Of a DNA stretch of 64,000 nt, positions 1 to 8,354 are shown piece by piece. Numbering within the stretch: position 1 is the stretch's first letter; every line of letters begins with the position of its first letter. The position numbers and the translations under genes are program-made. The stretch is from NCBI RefSeq assembly GCF_014058425.1, contig NZ_CP049366.1, positions 1,798,001 to 1,862,000 of the forward strand. Direction: 5' to 3'. Below the pieces are notes generated by a model, which saw only the letters and a program-made list of their open reading frames with translations, was not told where the DNA came from and did no database searches. The stretch is from Companilactobacillus pabuli (GTDB lineage: Bacteria > Bacillota > Bacilli > Lactobacillales > Lactobacillaceae).

Positions 1-390
1 GCTGGTTTGGGTGGTAATTTCATTTCTGAAGCTGTTCCTAAAATTTTTGACAGCAATAACGGCTACTACGTCACTTCAATCTACATCCCTATCATGTCAG
101 TAGCTGCTTTTATACTTCTACAAAAATGGGGCAGTAAAATCAAATCCAACATTACAATTAAGACTTTTGAATTCTTATCACCACTAGTATTCGGAGTTTA
201 CTTGATCCACAATTTATTGATCTTGTTCATTGAACCCTGGTTCATGAATCACATTGCTATTCATGGATTAACTGCTACTTTCTTGAGATACATCGTTGTC
301 TTAATTTTATCAATCATTATCATTTGGATTCTAAATTGGATTCCCGGTATCAATTATTTGCTAACTGGTAATTCTAAAAAGCGCAAATAA
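1..390 (+). CDS. Membrane acyltransferase (acyltransferase-3 family), C-terminal part
   Basis: The reading frame is open from base 1, so the gene starts upstream of the window. The visible ~130 residues contain about three hydrophobic segments, a short loop holding the VYLIHN motif, and a basic KKRK tail. A histidine in a GVYLIHN-like segment near the last helices is typical of acyltransferase-3 (OafA/WecH-like) membrane proteins, which O-acylate surface polysaccharides. The catalytic N-terminal half is not in view, so the substrate cannot be inferred. It ends at a terminator shared with the convergent LPXTG gene. Confidence 0.6.
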   Translation, partial: AGLGGNFISEAVPKIFDSNNGYYVTSIYIPIMSVAAFILLQKWGSKIKSNITIKTFEFLSPLVFGVYLIHNLLILFIEPWFMNHIAIHGLTATFLRYIVVLILSIIIIWILNWIPGINYLLTGNSKKRK

Positions 391-425
391 AAAACCTTCA
401 CGAATTAATCGTGGAGGCTTTATTT
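391..425. terminator. Bidirectional intrinsic terminator
   Basis: The stem CCT-t-CACGA pairs with TCGTG-g-AGG around an ATTAA loop, with A-rich sequence on the left and T-rich on the right. It lies between the convergent acyltransferase and LPXTG genes and can serve both. Confidence 0.8.
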
Positions 426-434
426 ATATCTAAT

Positions 435-2279
435 TTAATCTTCTTTTTTAACTCTAGTAAATTTCAAAATTGCACCAAAGGCTGCCAAGATAACGCCTAG
501 AATTGTTGCAAGAATACCAGTTGTTTCACCAGTTTGTGGTAGTTTTCCTGTAGTTCCTGAATCTGAACTTGAGCCTTGTGACTCAGTAATGTTACTGCCA
601 GCAACACCAGGTAATAATCCTTCAGAATTTCCTTCTGAACCACCGTTTGTAATAGTATTGCCATCACCATCTAATAGTCCATCAGTTCCTTCTTCTCCGG
701 CTTCTTCTCCTTCTTCAGACTCGTTAGATTCATCAGAACCATTATTTTCTTCCTCTGAACCTTCATTATCCTCGTCTTCGTCGTCTTTATCTTCTTCGCC
801 ATTATCATCAGTATCTGGCTTTTGACCTTCTGAACCGCCATCAACTTCGATCAAATCACCAGTGTCAGGGTCAATATCTTCTTCCTCTTCTTCTTCATCA
901 GGGTTTTCGATATTGCCACCGTCGTTTTCGTCACCTTTTCCTTCATCTGGTAATCCATCAGGAAGTTCACCAGGAATTGTTACAGGTCTTTCGAATTCAG
1001 TTTCTGTAGCGTTATCGTCTTGAAGATCCCATCTGTGAGTTTCGGCGTTGACGATTACTTTGTCAGCTACAATATTACCATCAAGGTTAGCATCAGCTAT
1101 CACAGTTGCCTTTGGAGCCAAAACACTGCCTTGGAATGGACGTTTAACATCGATTGTTCCTGTGTACAAATTATCACTAGCTGTGCTGTCATAGAAGTTC
1201 CATAGCAAGTGGTTGTCATCAAAGTATTCTGTTTCCTGATTAGGACGATCCTTTTGATTGGCATCAGCACCTTCACCATCGTTAAAGGTCAATTTAACTT
1301 GTGAATTAACATCATATGGATCTTGACCTTTTGTATCAACATTAATTATGATACTTGTTCCACCTTTATCAGCAGATAAACCGGTAATGTAAATTGGGGT
1401 ATCAGTATTTAAAACATCAGCATCTAAATTGATAATGATTTGATTGTTTTCATTAGGGTTGTAATCCTCTAAGTTGATAACTCGTTGGTTACGATCTGGA
1501 AAATCACTATTTTGAACCGATACAGTTGGTTCCATATTAGAAAGTGTATTTGATTTACTCTCTAATTGTGAGAACTGTGAACCAAAATCAATATATGTAT
1601 TACCATTCTTATCTTGATACGTTTCATCTTTAGTCAAGTGATCAATGTTAGTTCCATCAACCTTAGTCCGAGTCGTATCAGTAACATCAATATCATTACC
1701 TTCGCCGAAAACAACCTTATTAGTACGATCAGCATTCCCTTGGACAAACGAACTTGAAGCAATAGCATTGTGATTTTGAACATAAGAAATATCTTTATTC
1801 AAATAACCTTCACGAATATTTGTACCAAAATTAACGTTTCCGTTTAAAGTACCAACAGCTAAATTACCATTAGTATGAGCATTCAAAGTTGCTTCATTGG
1901 CAAAAATATGGAAATTTGATGCATAACCTAATTGATTACTATTTTCATTACTAAAGTCATCACTAACACTTCCACCATCTTGAACATCATCATTTACTGA
2001 TTGAGTAACCGCTGTTTGAGATTGTGTTGTACTTTGTGTTGTTGCTGCACTATTTGTATTACTTGTTGCTTGTGCTGAACCTTGAGTTGTCGCAGTACCA
2101 CTTGTAGTATCTGCTGTTTGCGATGCAGTTGAGTTATCGCTTACAGAAGTACTATTAGTGAAACCATTATTGACAGTAGTTGCGGCATCAGCTTGGGTTG
2201 TCGTTGACATTCCCATCAAAACTGCTGCACTTACAGCTACACAAGATAAAGCCCATTCTTTTCCCTTTTTCATTAACAT
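435..2279 (-). CDS. LPXTG-anchored surface protein with choice-of-anchor A domain
   Basis: A 614-residue secreted cell-wall protein. Residues 1-33 form a signal peptide (MKKGKEW basic start, hydrophobic core, cleavage near ADA|A). Residues 34-110 are a low-complexity Ser/Thr/Gln stalk. Residues ~115-420 resemble the choice-of-anchor A adhesive domain: LGYASNFHIFAN start, LAVGTLNGNVNFG, and a late GSVLAPKATV followed by a DGNIVADKV segment. Residues ~430-570 are a very acidic Asp/Glu/Ser linker. LPQTG at 580-584, a hydrophobic helix and a KKED tail are the sortase A signal. A GGGAGA ribosome site precedes ATG 2279; ATG 2273 is also possible. The function is probably adhesion, but the ligand is unknown. 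Confidence 0.85.
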   Translation of the reverse strand: MLMKKGKEWALSCVAVSAAVLMGMSTTTQADAATTVNNGFTNSTSVSDNSTASQTADTTSGTATTQGSAQATSNTNSAATTQSTTQSQTAVTQSVNDDVQDGGSVSDDFSNENSNQLGYASNFHIFANEATLNAHTNGNLAVGTLNGNVNFGTNIREGYLNKDISYVQNHNAIASSSFVQGNADRTNKVVFGEGNDIDVTDTTRTKVDGTNIDHLTKDETYQDKNGNTYIDFGSQFSQLESKSNTLSNMEPTVSVQNSDFPDRNQRVINLEDYNPNENNQIIINLDADVLNTDTPIYITGLSADKGGTSIIINVDTKGQDPYDVNSQVKLTFNDGEGADANQKDRPNQETEYFDDNHLLWNFYDSTASDNLYTGTIDVKRPFQGSVLAPKATVIADANLDGNIVADKVIVNAETHRWDLQDDNATETEFERPVTIPGELPDGLPDEGKGDENDGGNIENPDEEEEEEDIDPDTGDLIEVDGGSEGQKPDTDDNGEEDKDDEDEDNEGSEEENNGSDESNESEEGEEAGEEGTDGLLDGDGNTITNGGSEGNSEGLLPGVAGSNITESQGSSSDSGTTGKLPQTGETTGILATILGVILAAFGAILKFTRVKKED

Positions 2280-2359
2280 AATTAACTAAATCTCCCTCTT
2301 CAATTTAGAATAATTATTATCTATTGGTAATAAATCAGGTAATAATATTACATATGAAA

Positions 2360-2388
2360 ATTATTACGCTACTCCAAAATATTGTCAA
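2360..2388 (-). promoter_or_regulatory. Predicted promoter of the LPXTG gene
   Basis: On the minus strand TTGACA (2383-2388) is followed after 17 nt by AATAAT (2360-2365). This leaves a leader of about 75 nt before the LPXTG start. The remainder of the 2280-2594 gap is AT-rich and holds only this promoter and the degV terminator. Confidence 0.5.
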
Positions 2389-2530
2389 ATTAATATCGGA
2401 TTATAATCCTATAACTTATTTATTACAGAAGTGTTAAAGAAAAGATTGATTTAACAACATTACTAAGCTTTTATACAAAAATAGAAAAGTTTACTTTTGT
2501 ATGATTTCTTTTTTGCTTTTTGACAAATAA

Positions 2531-2558
2531 AAAGCCCAATTCCTAGGAATTGAACTTT
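2531..2558 (-). terminator. Terminator of the degV gene
   Basis: A perfect palindrome CAATTCCTAGGAATTG (2537-2552), extended by AAAG/CTTT, is followed on the minus strand by GGGCTTTTTATTTG. It lies just past the DegV stop codon. Confidence 0.75.
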
Positions 2559-2594
2559 CTTGAATTATTTCATAAATAGTCACGGGGAGAAAAA

Positions 2595-3464
2595 TTATTG
2601 TCGATTGTCAGAACCCATAGCAAAAACTGCTACACAACCAAAACCTGTATGACTAGAAATCGTCATACCAATTGGATAAATCTGAATATCAGCTTCAGAA
2701 ATCGACTCCTGAATTTTATTTTTAACAACTTGAGCGGCATCGTAATCGCCACTAGTTGTGATGATAATTGGTTGATCAATATCATTTTGAATTGCCGGAA
2801 TTACTTTGTTGGCCAAATCTAAAAGTGATTTTTTACGTGTTCGAGTTTTTTCGATCATACGTAACTTACCATTAGGATCAACATCTAAGATAGGTTTTAC
2901 TTTTAAAAGCGTACCCAAAGTCGCTGAAGTGTGAGAAATTCGGCCACCATGATATAAATAATTTAAATTATCGACAGTAAACCATTGTTGAAGCCGTAAT
3001 TTATTATTATTGAACCATTCCACTAACTCCTGCAAATTCTTGCCGGCCTTTTGAAGTCTGATTGCTTGCAAAACTAACAGACCTTCACCACCACTGGCAG
3101 CAGCTGTATCAACAATTTCTATTGTTGCTTCTGGAAATGATTCTAATAAGATATCCTTAGCTTGTTTAGCACTAGAAAGGGAACCGCTCAATCCACCAGA
3201 AAAGCCAATATAGACGATTGGTGTTTTCTTTTCTACGTAAGGTTTAAAGAATTCCACATACTCACCAATATTAACTTGTGTAGTAGTTGGCATGATTCCC
3301 TGTTGAATCTTTTGGTAAAATTCTTCAATATCATAACTTTGACCAAAATCATTGTAGATATCTTCAGCACCAATTTTTGTATGGAAGCAGATTGCATCAA
3401 CATTGCTATCCTTCAGTGTTGCCAAAGGTAGGTCGCATTCTGAATCCGTTAAAATTTGATACAT
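2595..3464 (-). CDS. DegV family fatty-acid-binding protein
   Basis: 289 residues covering the whole DegV fold. The N-terminal TDSECDLP motif, the SGGLSGSLSSA loop (~89-99) and HGGRISHTSA (~172-181) are the conserved fatty-acid headgroup contacts of DegV/FakB proteins. In the FakAB system such proteins present fatty acids to the kinase FakA for incorporation into phospholipid; no kinase gene is in the window. GAGGGGG precedes ATG 3464. It is a single-gene unit with its own terminator. A second DegV paralog lies at 50946-51794. Confidence 0.88.
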   Translation of the reverse strand: MYQILTDSECDLPLATLKDSNVDAICFHTKIGAEDIYNDFGQSYDIEEFYQKIQQGIMPTTTQVNIGEYVEFFKPYVEKKTPIVYIGFSGGLSGSLSSAKQAKDILLESFPEATIEIVDTAAASGGEGLLVLQAIRLQKAGKNLQELVEWFNNNKLRLQQWFTVDNLNYLYHGGRISHTSATLGTLLKVKPILDVDPNGKLRMIEKTRTRKKSLLDLANKVIPAIQNDIDQPIIITTSGDYDAAQVVKNKIQESISEADIQIYPIGMTISSHTGFGCVAVFAMGSDNRQ

Positions 3465-3604
3465 AGTCTACCCCCTCAAATTAAATAATGACTTACTTTA
3501 TTTAAGTCACCGATTAATAATACCATTAATTTTAATTCTGTAAACTACGTAATCTAGTTTTTAAAACTATATACATATTAATTAATTATTATTAATTTTT
3601 TGAA

Positions 3605-3636
3605 TAAAAAAACAGCTGTACGAAAACGTACAACTG
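3605..3636 (-). terminator. Terminator downstream of tRNA-Thr
   Basis: CAGCTGTACG (3613-3622) pairs with CGTACAACTG (3627-3636) around AAAA, with one mismatch. On the minus strand it is followed by seven T residues. Confidence 0.85.
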
Positions 3637-3646
3637 CCATATATAC

Positions 3647-3720
3647 AGCCGTCTATCGGATTTGAACCGACGACCCCCACCTTACCATGGTGATGCTCTA
3701 CCTATCTGAGCTAAGACGGC
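3647..3720 (-). tRNA. tRNA-Thr (anticodon GGU)
   Basis: A complete cloverleaf reads on the minus strand: acceptor GCCGTCT/AGACGGC, D arm GCTC...GAGC, anticodon stem TCACC/GGTGG with loop ATGGTAA (GGT at positions 34-36), and T arm GTCGG-TTCAAAT-CCGAT. The discriminator base is T and the CCA end is not encoded. It stands alone with its own terminator. Confidence 0.95.
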
Positions 3721-3773
3721 ATTAACACTCCCTACATTTTAGCAAACTTAGATACTGTAGAGAATGCTTTTAA

Positions 3774-4295
3774 TTAAAATGCTTCAATAATTTCGGCTAC
3801 TCCTGTGGCAAAGAAGAAAAAGGCTAATAGGAAAACAATGAAGTCTCCTGCCAAAACTGGATTGAACAATAGAATAATCGCAAACAAGAGATTTAATCCC
3901 GCCAAAATCACGATCAACCAATAGTACTTTTTACCGAAGAAATGGTAAAAGCGTGCGGTAAAAATTTGGAAAGCCGCATCCAACAAGAACCAAATTGAAA
4001 ACATATAAATGATTGCGATAACCCCTACATTTAAGTGGGCAATAAAAATAATACCGATAATAATATTCACAATGGCTGAAAAAATTGTCCAACCACTTCT
4101 AACACCCAAGAAGCGTGTCATTTGAGAGCCAAACCATAATTGGTAAACCCCTCGTAAAATTATAAAAAAGCCAAAAATTCCGGCAATGGTCGATAAACTT
4201 TTTAGCGGATACCACATTACTAAATAGCCCGCATACAAAGAAATCAAGCCAATGATAAAACCAAACCAATCAAAATGGCGTTTTGGTTCACTCAT
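3774..4295 (-). CDS. HdeD/DUF308 family membrane protein
   Basis: A 173-residue protein made almost entirely of about six hydrophobic helices joined by short loops, in the three-hairpin repeat pattern of DUF308 (HdeD-like) proteins. HdeD is linked to acid resistance in enterobacteria; the role in lactobacilli is not established. GAAGGGGAAG precedes ATG 4295. It is divergent from the MntR-type gene across about 130 bp. Confidence 0.72.
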   Translation of the reverse strand: MSEPKRHFDWFGFIIGLISLYAGYLVMWYPLKSLSTIAGIFGFFIILRGVYQLWFGSQMTRFLGVRSGWTIFSAIVNIIIGIIFIAHLNVGVIAIIYMFSIWFLLDAAFQIFTARFYHFFGKKYYWLIVILAGLNLLFAIILLFNPVLAGDFIVFLLAFFFFATGVAEIIEAF

Positions 4296-4423
4296 ACATA
4301 TCTTCCCCTTCTCAAATTCTCAATCACATATTTATTTTAACATTAAGCAATATCAAAGTTGAATGATATGCGCTATAATAGAAGGGCTAAGAATATTATT
4401 AGGCTAAACGAAAGGTTGTAAAA

Positions 4424-5074
4424 TTGTCCCCTAACAAAGAAAATTATTTAAAAACCATTTATGAATTGAATTATGACTTCACAAAGATCACTAACAAACG
4501 TATTTCAGAAATCATGAATGTGTCCGCTCCATCTGTTACCGAAATGCTGAATGCTTTAGCAAGTGAAGGCTATTTAACACATTCCCCATACAACAAAATT
4601 GTCTTAACACCTAAGGGAAATAAAGTTTCTGAAAAACTAGTTCGTACACATAGACTTTGGGAAGTATTTCTTAATCAATGTCTCAAATACCCAGTCGACA
4701 ATGTTCACCACAACGCTGATGCGCTAGAACATGCTTCTGACGACGATTTGATTGATCACTTGAATGATTTCCTTGATCACCCTCAACGTTGTCCACATGG
4801 TGGAATTATCCCTGGAAACGGTCAAGGTGAAACTGATGCTGATGATAAATTGCTCAGTATGATTCCCGACGGAACTAAGGTTCAAATTGTCCGTGTATCT
4901 GATAACTATGACTTTCTTCAATACTTTGGTAGTTTAAATCTCGAAATTGATGATACGATCGAAGTTATCAAACATGAAAAATTCGACAATTCATTAGTTG
5001 TAAAAAAAGCAGATGGTTCTAACTTAACAATTGGTGCTAAGGCCATCGATTATATTTTTGTTGAAACACGATAA
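4424..5074 (+). CDS. Metal-dependent DtxR/MntR-family transcriptional regulator
   Basis: 216 residues, likely a Mn2+- or Fe2+-sensing repressor of metal uptake. The N-terminal winged helix (NKENYLKTIYEL, SAPSVTEMLNAL) is followed by a dimerisation and metal-binding domain with ADALEHASDDDL and the HPQRCPHGGIIPG segment seen in SirR/IdeR relatives. Residues ~145-216 form an SH3-like FeoA domain, so this is the long three-domain type rather than short MntR. The start is TTG 4424 with AAAGG eight bases upstream; no nearer ATG fits. A TATAAT hexamer lies at 4374-4379, but I see no convincing -35. No transporter is adjacent. Confidence 0.85.
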   Translation: MSPNKENYLKTIYELNYDFTKITNKRISEIMNVSAPSVTEMLNALASEGYLTHSPYNKIVLTPKGNKVSEKLVRTHRLWEVFLNQCLKYPVDNVHHNADALEHASDDDLIDHLNDFLDHPQRCPHGGIIPGNGQGETDADDKLLSMIPDGTKVQIVRVSDNYDFLQYFGSLNLEIDDTIEVIKHEKFDNSLVVKKADGSNLTIGAKAIDYIFVETR

Positions 5075-5077
5075 AAA

Positions 5078-5120
5078 AATAATCCCCAGTGTGAATTAAT
5101 CACATTGAGGATTATTTTTT
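5078..5120. terminator. Bidirectional terminator
   Basis: AATAATCC-c-CA-g-TGTGA pairs with TCACA-t-TG-a-GGATTATT around ATTAA, flanked by A and T runs. It separates the convergent DtxR-family and DUF975 genes and overlaps the last codon of the latter. Confidence 0.88.
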
Positions 5121-5904
5121 ATTTCTTACGATTATTTTCCAAAACCCTTTGATAGAAAATAGCCATTGTTAATTGTTCATATGGTTGTAGCCAAATCGAT
5201 AATAATTCATGTGTTAAAGCATTTAAAATTTCCCAGAAGAAAAATTCAAGACAAAGTGAGAAATAAGCCCACTTGTATCCACGCATTAAAACTGAACTAC
5301 GACTAAAACTGGAAAAAGCCATACGCAAAGTCCATTTATTTTGATCAGCCACATCATCCTTAAAAATAAAAAAGGCCTGTGAAAAGATCATCAAGAACCA
5401 AATACCAGGAATAATATACAACATTAATCCTGCTTCTAAGAATAGTCCGAATAACGCCGTTATAAACAATAGTGGAAAGAAATAACGGCCTGAAAAAGCT
5501 TGTAAACTACCTTTTAAAGCATTGATTTGATAATCAGGATTACGCAATTTATCGATCAAAGTATACGAAACGCCGACACAAACCATAATAAAGAAAAACA
5601 TAAAAGCATAGACAACAACACTCGTTTCAGGAGTCAGTGTCAACATAAATTGATTAGCCGAACTAGGATCGTTAGCCATGCTGGCAGATATTTCTGATAG
5701 TCGTTGACTTGCTTGAGATGGATCAGCTAGATTGACATTCAAGTTAGCCATCCACGTCGTGTAAATTTTGGTTCCAAAGTACACTGCCAAAAATCTCAAA
5801 AGAATTGGAACGACATTAAGAGAAATGTTCCCCTTAATATCTTTGCGAAAAGCTCTGTGGGCCTCACGTCTGATCTCCAAGGCAGATATTCGATTATTAT
5901 TCAT
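5119..5904 (-). CDS. DUF975 family integral membrane protein
   Basis: 261 residues. The N terminus (SALEIRREAHRAFRKDIKGN) matches the amphipathic start of DUF975 proteins and is followed by about five hydrophobic segments. A loop at ~55-85 contains repeated Ser/Ala/Asp residues. The family is widespread in Firmicutes and has no assigned function. GAGGGATATAG precedes ATG 5904. Codon use matches its neighbours. Confidence 0.75.
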   Translation of the reverse strand: MNNNRISALEIRREAHRAFRKDIKGNISLNVVPILLRFLAVYFGTKIYTTWMANLNVNLADPSQASQRLSEISASMANDPSSANQFMLTLTPETSVVVYAFMFFFIMVCVGVSYTLIDKLRNPDYQINALKGSLQAFSGRYFFPLLFITALFGLFLEAGLMLYIIPGIWFLMIFSQAFFIFKDDVADQNKWTLRMAFSSFSRSSVLMRGYKWAYFSLCLEFFFWEILNALTHELLSIWLQPYEQLTMAIFYQRVLENNRKK

Positions 5905-5963
5905 CTATATCCCTCACAATTACAATAACGCCATTATAACAAAGATAATTACTAGCTACTAAT

Positions 5964-6896
5964 TTACTTCATTGTAATTGAGCCTTTGGTTGCTTTGACA
6001 CTCAATAAATTACTTGCATCAACTTTATTTTGATATTCGTGACCATAATTCTTATCCATAACTCTGACTACGCCATCCGCTGTAGTTAAATCTAAACCAT
6101 CAGCTGTAACGTCACTACCAGTAAAGTGTCCATTGCTGAAGAGGCGGAAATCATTTTTATTCATAAAAACTACTTTATCCATCGTAATACGACTGTGATT
6201 GGCCAAAGAATTCATCGTATCTAAATTAGATTGTTTAACTTTTAACGTTGATTCATTTAAATTAATACTCGTTTTAACTAAAGTAGAATTTTTCATAATC
6301 ACATCCGAATATTGACTTGCTACCAAGGTCATATTATTAATTTTTGAATTAGCAACATTAAATGTAGCGTCATACAGGTTGATTTTTTCTAAATTATTTA
6401 TCGTTGCATCGGTAATGTAAAGATTTGCATCATAATCCATATCTTTAGCCGTTTTGACTAGATTATTTATCGTTACATCATTGATGTTCACCGTTCCATT
6501 AGCCAAACGTAAATTAACATTATCAAGAGTTTTATTCATTGGAATCGTAATAGTTACCTTAACGTGGCCTAAAACATTAACTCCAACATGCTTGTTATTC
6601 TTTTTACCATTGATAGTTAAAGTATCTTTTTTCACCTTATACGAAGGAGCTTGAGACTTATCTCCATCGATATGGATTTTATAACGGTCACCTAATTTGA
6701 AATTAACATTGGCGTCCTGACCTTCGACGTAAACATTTTTAAAATTATTCAATGGATAAGTTTCATCCACTTTTTGCGCTACTTTAAATCCGTGATCCCA
6801 CACTACTGAAGTATTGGCTCCCAAAAGAATTCCACCAAGCAAAAGGATTCCACCGATAATCAATAAATAAAAACCCGTTACAAAATACTTACGCAT
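5964..6896 (-). CDS. DUF4097-type beta-strand repeat surface protein
   Basis: 310 residues: one N-terminal transmembrane helix (~8-28), then an extracellular region rich in Asn, Thr, Asp, Val and Ile with repeated short strands (VNIND, TINNL, ATFNVANSKINN). This is the right-handed beta-helix style of DUF4097 proteins. Such proteins are usually the last gene of a PadR-HAAS-DUF4097 operon, as here. The start overlaps the previous gene by 8 nt and follows GGGGGAGAAAACTA. It probably acts in an envelope-stress module; the exact role is unknown. Confidence 0.78.
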   Translation of the reverse strand: MRKYFVTGFYLLIIGGILLLGGILLGANTSVVWDHGFKVAQKVDETYPLNNFKNVYVEGQDANVNFKLGDRYKIHIDGDKSQAPSYKVKKDTLTINGKKNNKHVGVNVLGHVKVTITIPMNKTLDNVNLRLANGTVNINDVTINNLVKTAKDMDYDANLYITDATINNLEKINLYDATFNVANSKINNMTLVASQYSDVIMKNSTLVKTSINLNESTLKVKQSNLDTMNSLANHSRITMDKVVFMNKNDFRLFSNGHFTGSDVTADGLDLTTADGVVRVMDKNYGHEYQNKVDASNLLSVKATKGSITMK

Positions 6897-7551
6897 TAGT
6901 TTTCTCCCCCTTCATTGGTGTCTTACGACCATACAAAAGTTTCTTACCTAACCAGCGGAAGAAGACTACCACTACACTAAAGCACCACTTAATTAGCGCT
7001 ATAACGATAGGAATCAAGAAAAAGTCTACTCCTAAAATCAACAATCCAACACCGACAAAAAAGATAGTTGTCGCAAATGACTGAAAAATCACTGCTAAAC
7101 CAACAAAAATGGATCCAACGCCAAGTACTACAGACATTGCTAGAAGGAATAAGAATAGCAATACCATGAAAATTACCATACCGAAAAACAAAAGTAGTAA
7201 TGGAATTAAAATGATAGCAATCATAATAGCTACTGGTGAAGCCATCAAAGCTAAAATAACTAAACCAATCATTTTCAAATTACGTGAAGCTCGTTCATTA
7301 CTAGTAATTTGACCATTATTGATATTTTGATAATTTTCCTCAGACATCTTAATCGAATAATCAGCCAAAACCTTTCGAGCTAAATGCTTTGGTGTACCTA
7401 ATTCATTGATAATTTTATCTGAAGTTTGTAAATCTGCATCAATCATGTATTCGCGATAAAATTCAATGACATCATCTTGTTCTTTTTCATCTAGTTGATG
7501 TAAATAAATTCTGAATTCATCAATGTACGAATCTATTGCTTTATTCTTCAT
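6889..7551 (-). CDS. HAAS/DUF1700 membrane signalling protein
   Basis: 220 residues from ATG 7551 (GGAGGGG four to five bases upstream; an upstream in-frame start at 7572 lacks this site). Residues 1-60 are the charged HAAS helical domain (YIDEFRIYLHQLDEKEQDDVIEFYREYMIDA). Residues ~95-215 hold four to five transmembrane helices. HAAS domains are thought to interact with PadR-type regulators, and the gene overlaps the end of the PadR gene by 11 nt. It is the middle gene of a three-gene operon. Confidence 0.8.
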   Translation of the reverse strand: MKNKAIDSYIDEFRIYLHQLDEKEQDDVIEFYREYMIDADLQTSDKIINELGTPKHLARKVLADYSIKMSEENYQNINNGQITSNERASRNLKMIGLVILALMASPVAIMIAIILIPLLLLFFGMVIFMVLLFLFLLAMSVVLGVGSIFVGLAVIFQSFATTIFFVGVGLLILGVDFFLIPIVIALIKWCFSVVVVFFRWLGKKLLYGRKTPMKGEKTNA

Positions 7552-7858
7552 TTTTCCCCTCCAAGATAGCATCTGTGGCTGCCTTTAATTCCTGCCAGTT
7601 GACTTTGATTTGTTCTAAATGTTCTTTTCCTAAATCTGTTATTTGATAATAGCGACGATTTCTACCCTCGTATGCCTCATCGTATGTGCTCAACCACTCT
7701 TCCTTTTTTAAACGTCGAAGAATAGGATACATCGTTGACTCTGAAATTGGAAAACTCTTCCTAATTTCTCTAGTAATTGCATAACCGTAGTAATCTTGCT
7801 TAGTTAACAGAGCTAAAACTGAACCTTCAAGAATCTCAGTTGAAACTTGAATTGCCAT
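7541..7858 (-). CDS. PadR family transcriptional regulator
   Basis: 105 residues, a minimal PadR winged helix. The segment from LEGSVLALL through DYYGYAITREI to ESTMYPILRRL is the DNA-binding core, and RNRRYYQITDLG is the wing. It heads the operon with the HAAS and DUF4097 proteins, so it probably represses that operon in response to the membrane sensor. ATG 7858 follows GAGGAGATAAT. Confidence 0.88.
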   Translation of the reverse strand: MAIQVSTEILEGSVLALLTKQDYYGYAITREIRKSFPISESTMYPILRRLKKEEWLSTYDEAYEGRNRRYYQITDLGKEHLEQIKVNWQELKAATDAILEGKNEE

Positions 7859-7910
7859 ATTATCTCCTCATTTCTCAATACTATACGTCATATAATATCA
7901 TTTCAGTAAC

Positions 7911-7939
7911 AATATATTATAAATAACATCATATGTCAA
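7911..7939 (-). promoter_or_regulatory. Promoter of the PadR-HAAS-DUF4097 operon
   Basis: Minus-strand TTGACA (7934-7939), 17 nt, TATATT (7911-7916). Related ATATGAC/ATCATAT motifs lie at 7884-7900 and 7926-7938 on either side of the -10, a reasonable place for PadR autoregulation. Confidence 0.6.
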
Positions 7940-7956
7940 TTTTTAATAAATAAAAC

Positions 7957-7985
7957 TTGACATTATTTATTTTAGGCCGTACGAT
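7957..7985 (+). promoter_or_regulatory. Promoter of the T-box leader
   Basis: TTGACA (7957-7962), 17 nt, TACGAT (7980-7985). It points into the T-box leader and is back to back with the PadR operon promoter. Confidence 0.7.
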
Positions 7986-8221
7986 AGTTGCAACATTTAT
8001 AACAAATATAAAAAACGACGACAGAAGAGTAACTGAGTTAACTAGTCCAGAGAATCAACGGTGGTGCGAGTTGATCTAGTCCTTGGCGAAACACATCTGT
8101 AAGTTGAATGATTGAATCAAGTAGGTCATTTCGGTAGCACCGTTAAAGCTGAAGTTATTGTAACTTCGTGAGCCTAATATCGTGAGGTATTGGGAACCAG
8201 AGGTGGAACCGCGAATATTCG

Positions 8222-8255
8222 CCCTCTTAGTCTTTTGACTAGGAGGGTATTTTTT
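8222..8255 (+). terminator. First T-box terminator
   Basis: CCCTC-T-TAGTC pairs with GACTA-G-GAGGG around TTTT and is followed by seven T residues. Its 5' side competes with the first antiterminator. Confidence 0.9.
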
Positions 8256-8320
8256 TACAATAACTTCTTGAGGTTAGTACCGTGAGATACTAACGAACTC
8301 GAGGTGGAACCACGTCAAGA

Positions 8321-8354
8321 CGTCCTCTAGCTATATGCTAGTGGGCGTTTTTTT
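8321..8354 (+). terminator. Second T-box terminator
   Basis: CGTCC-T-CTAGC pairs with GCTAG-T-GGGCG around TATAT and is followed by seven T residues, 26 nt before the permease start. Confidence 0.9.

Larger units (their letters stand above)
7990..8354 (+). promoter_or_regulatory. T-box riboswitch with a duplicated antiterminator/terminator unit
   Basis: This is the leader of the amino-acid ABC operon. Stem I spans about 8010-8100: ACAGA/TCTGT base, AGTA and GAA loop-E strands, and the AGAGA bulge and GGTG loop at 8050-8064. A stem III hairpin (8173-8194) is followed by the T-box AGAGGTGGAACCGCG (8199-8213) and terminator 1. A second stem-III-like hairpin (8273-8294), a second T-box core GAGGTGGAACCACG (8301-8314) and terminator 2 follow at a 100-nt offset, without a second stem I. 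Uncharged tRNA should favour antitermination. The specifier codon is read as CAC (His) or ACA (Thr); see findings. Confidence 0.88.

Noticed and set aside
589-825. Plus-strand frame of 78 codons rich in Ser and Pro
   Set aside because: It is the complement of the acidic Asp/Glu repeat of the LPXTG protein; repeated GAA/GAT codons read backwards as TTC/ATC keep the frame open. No ribosome site.
435-2279. Possible collagen-binding or repeat-toxin role of the LPXTG protein
   Set aside because: No Cna or toxin repeats are visible; the choice-of-anchor A reading covers the folded part.
4351-4379. Promoter of the DtxR-family gene
   Set aside because: TATAAT at 4374-4379 is good, but the spacing to any -35-like hexamer is wrong, so I did not list it as a feature.
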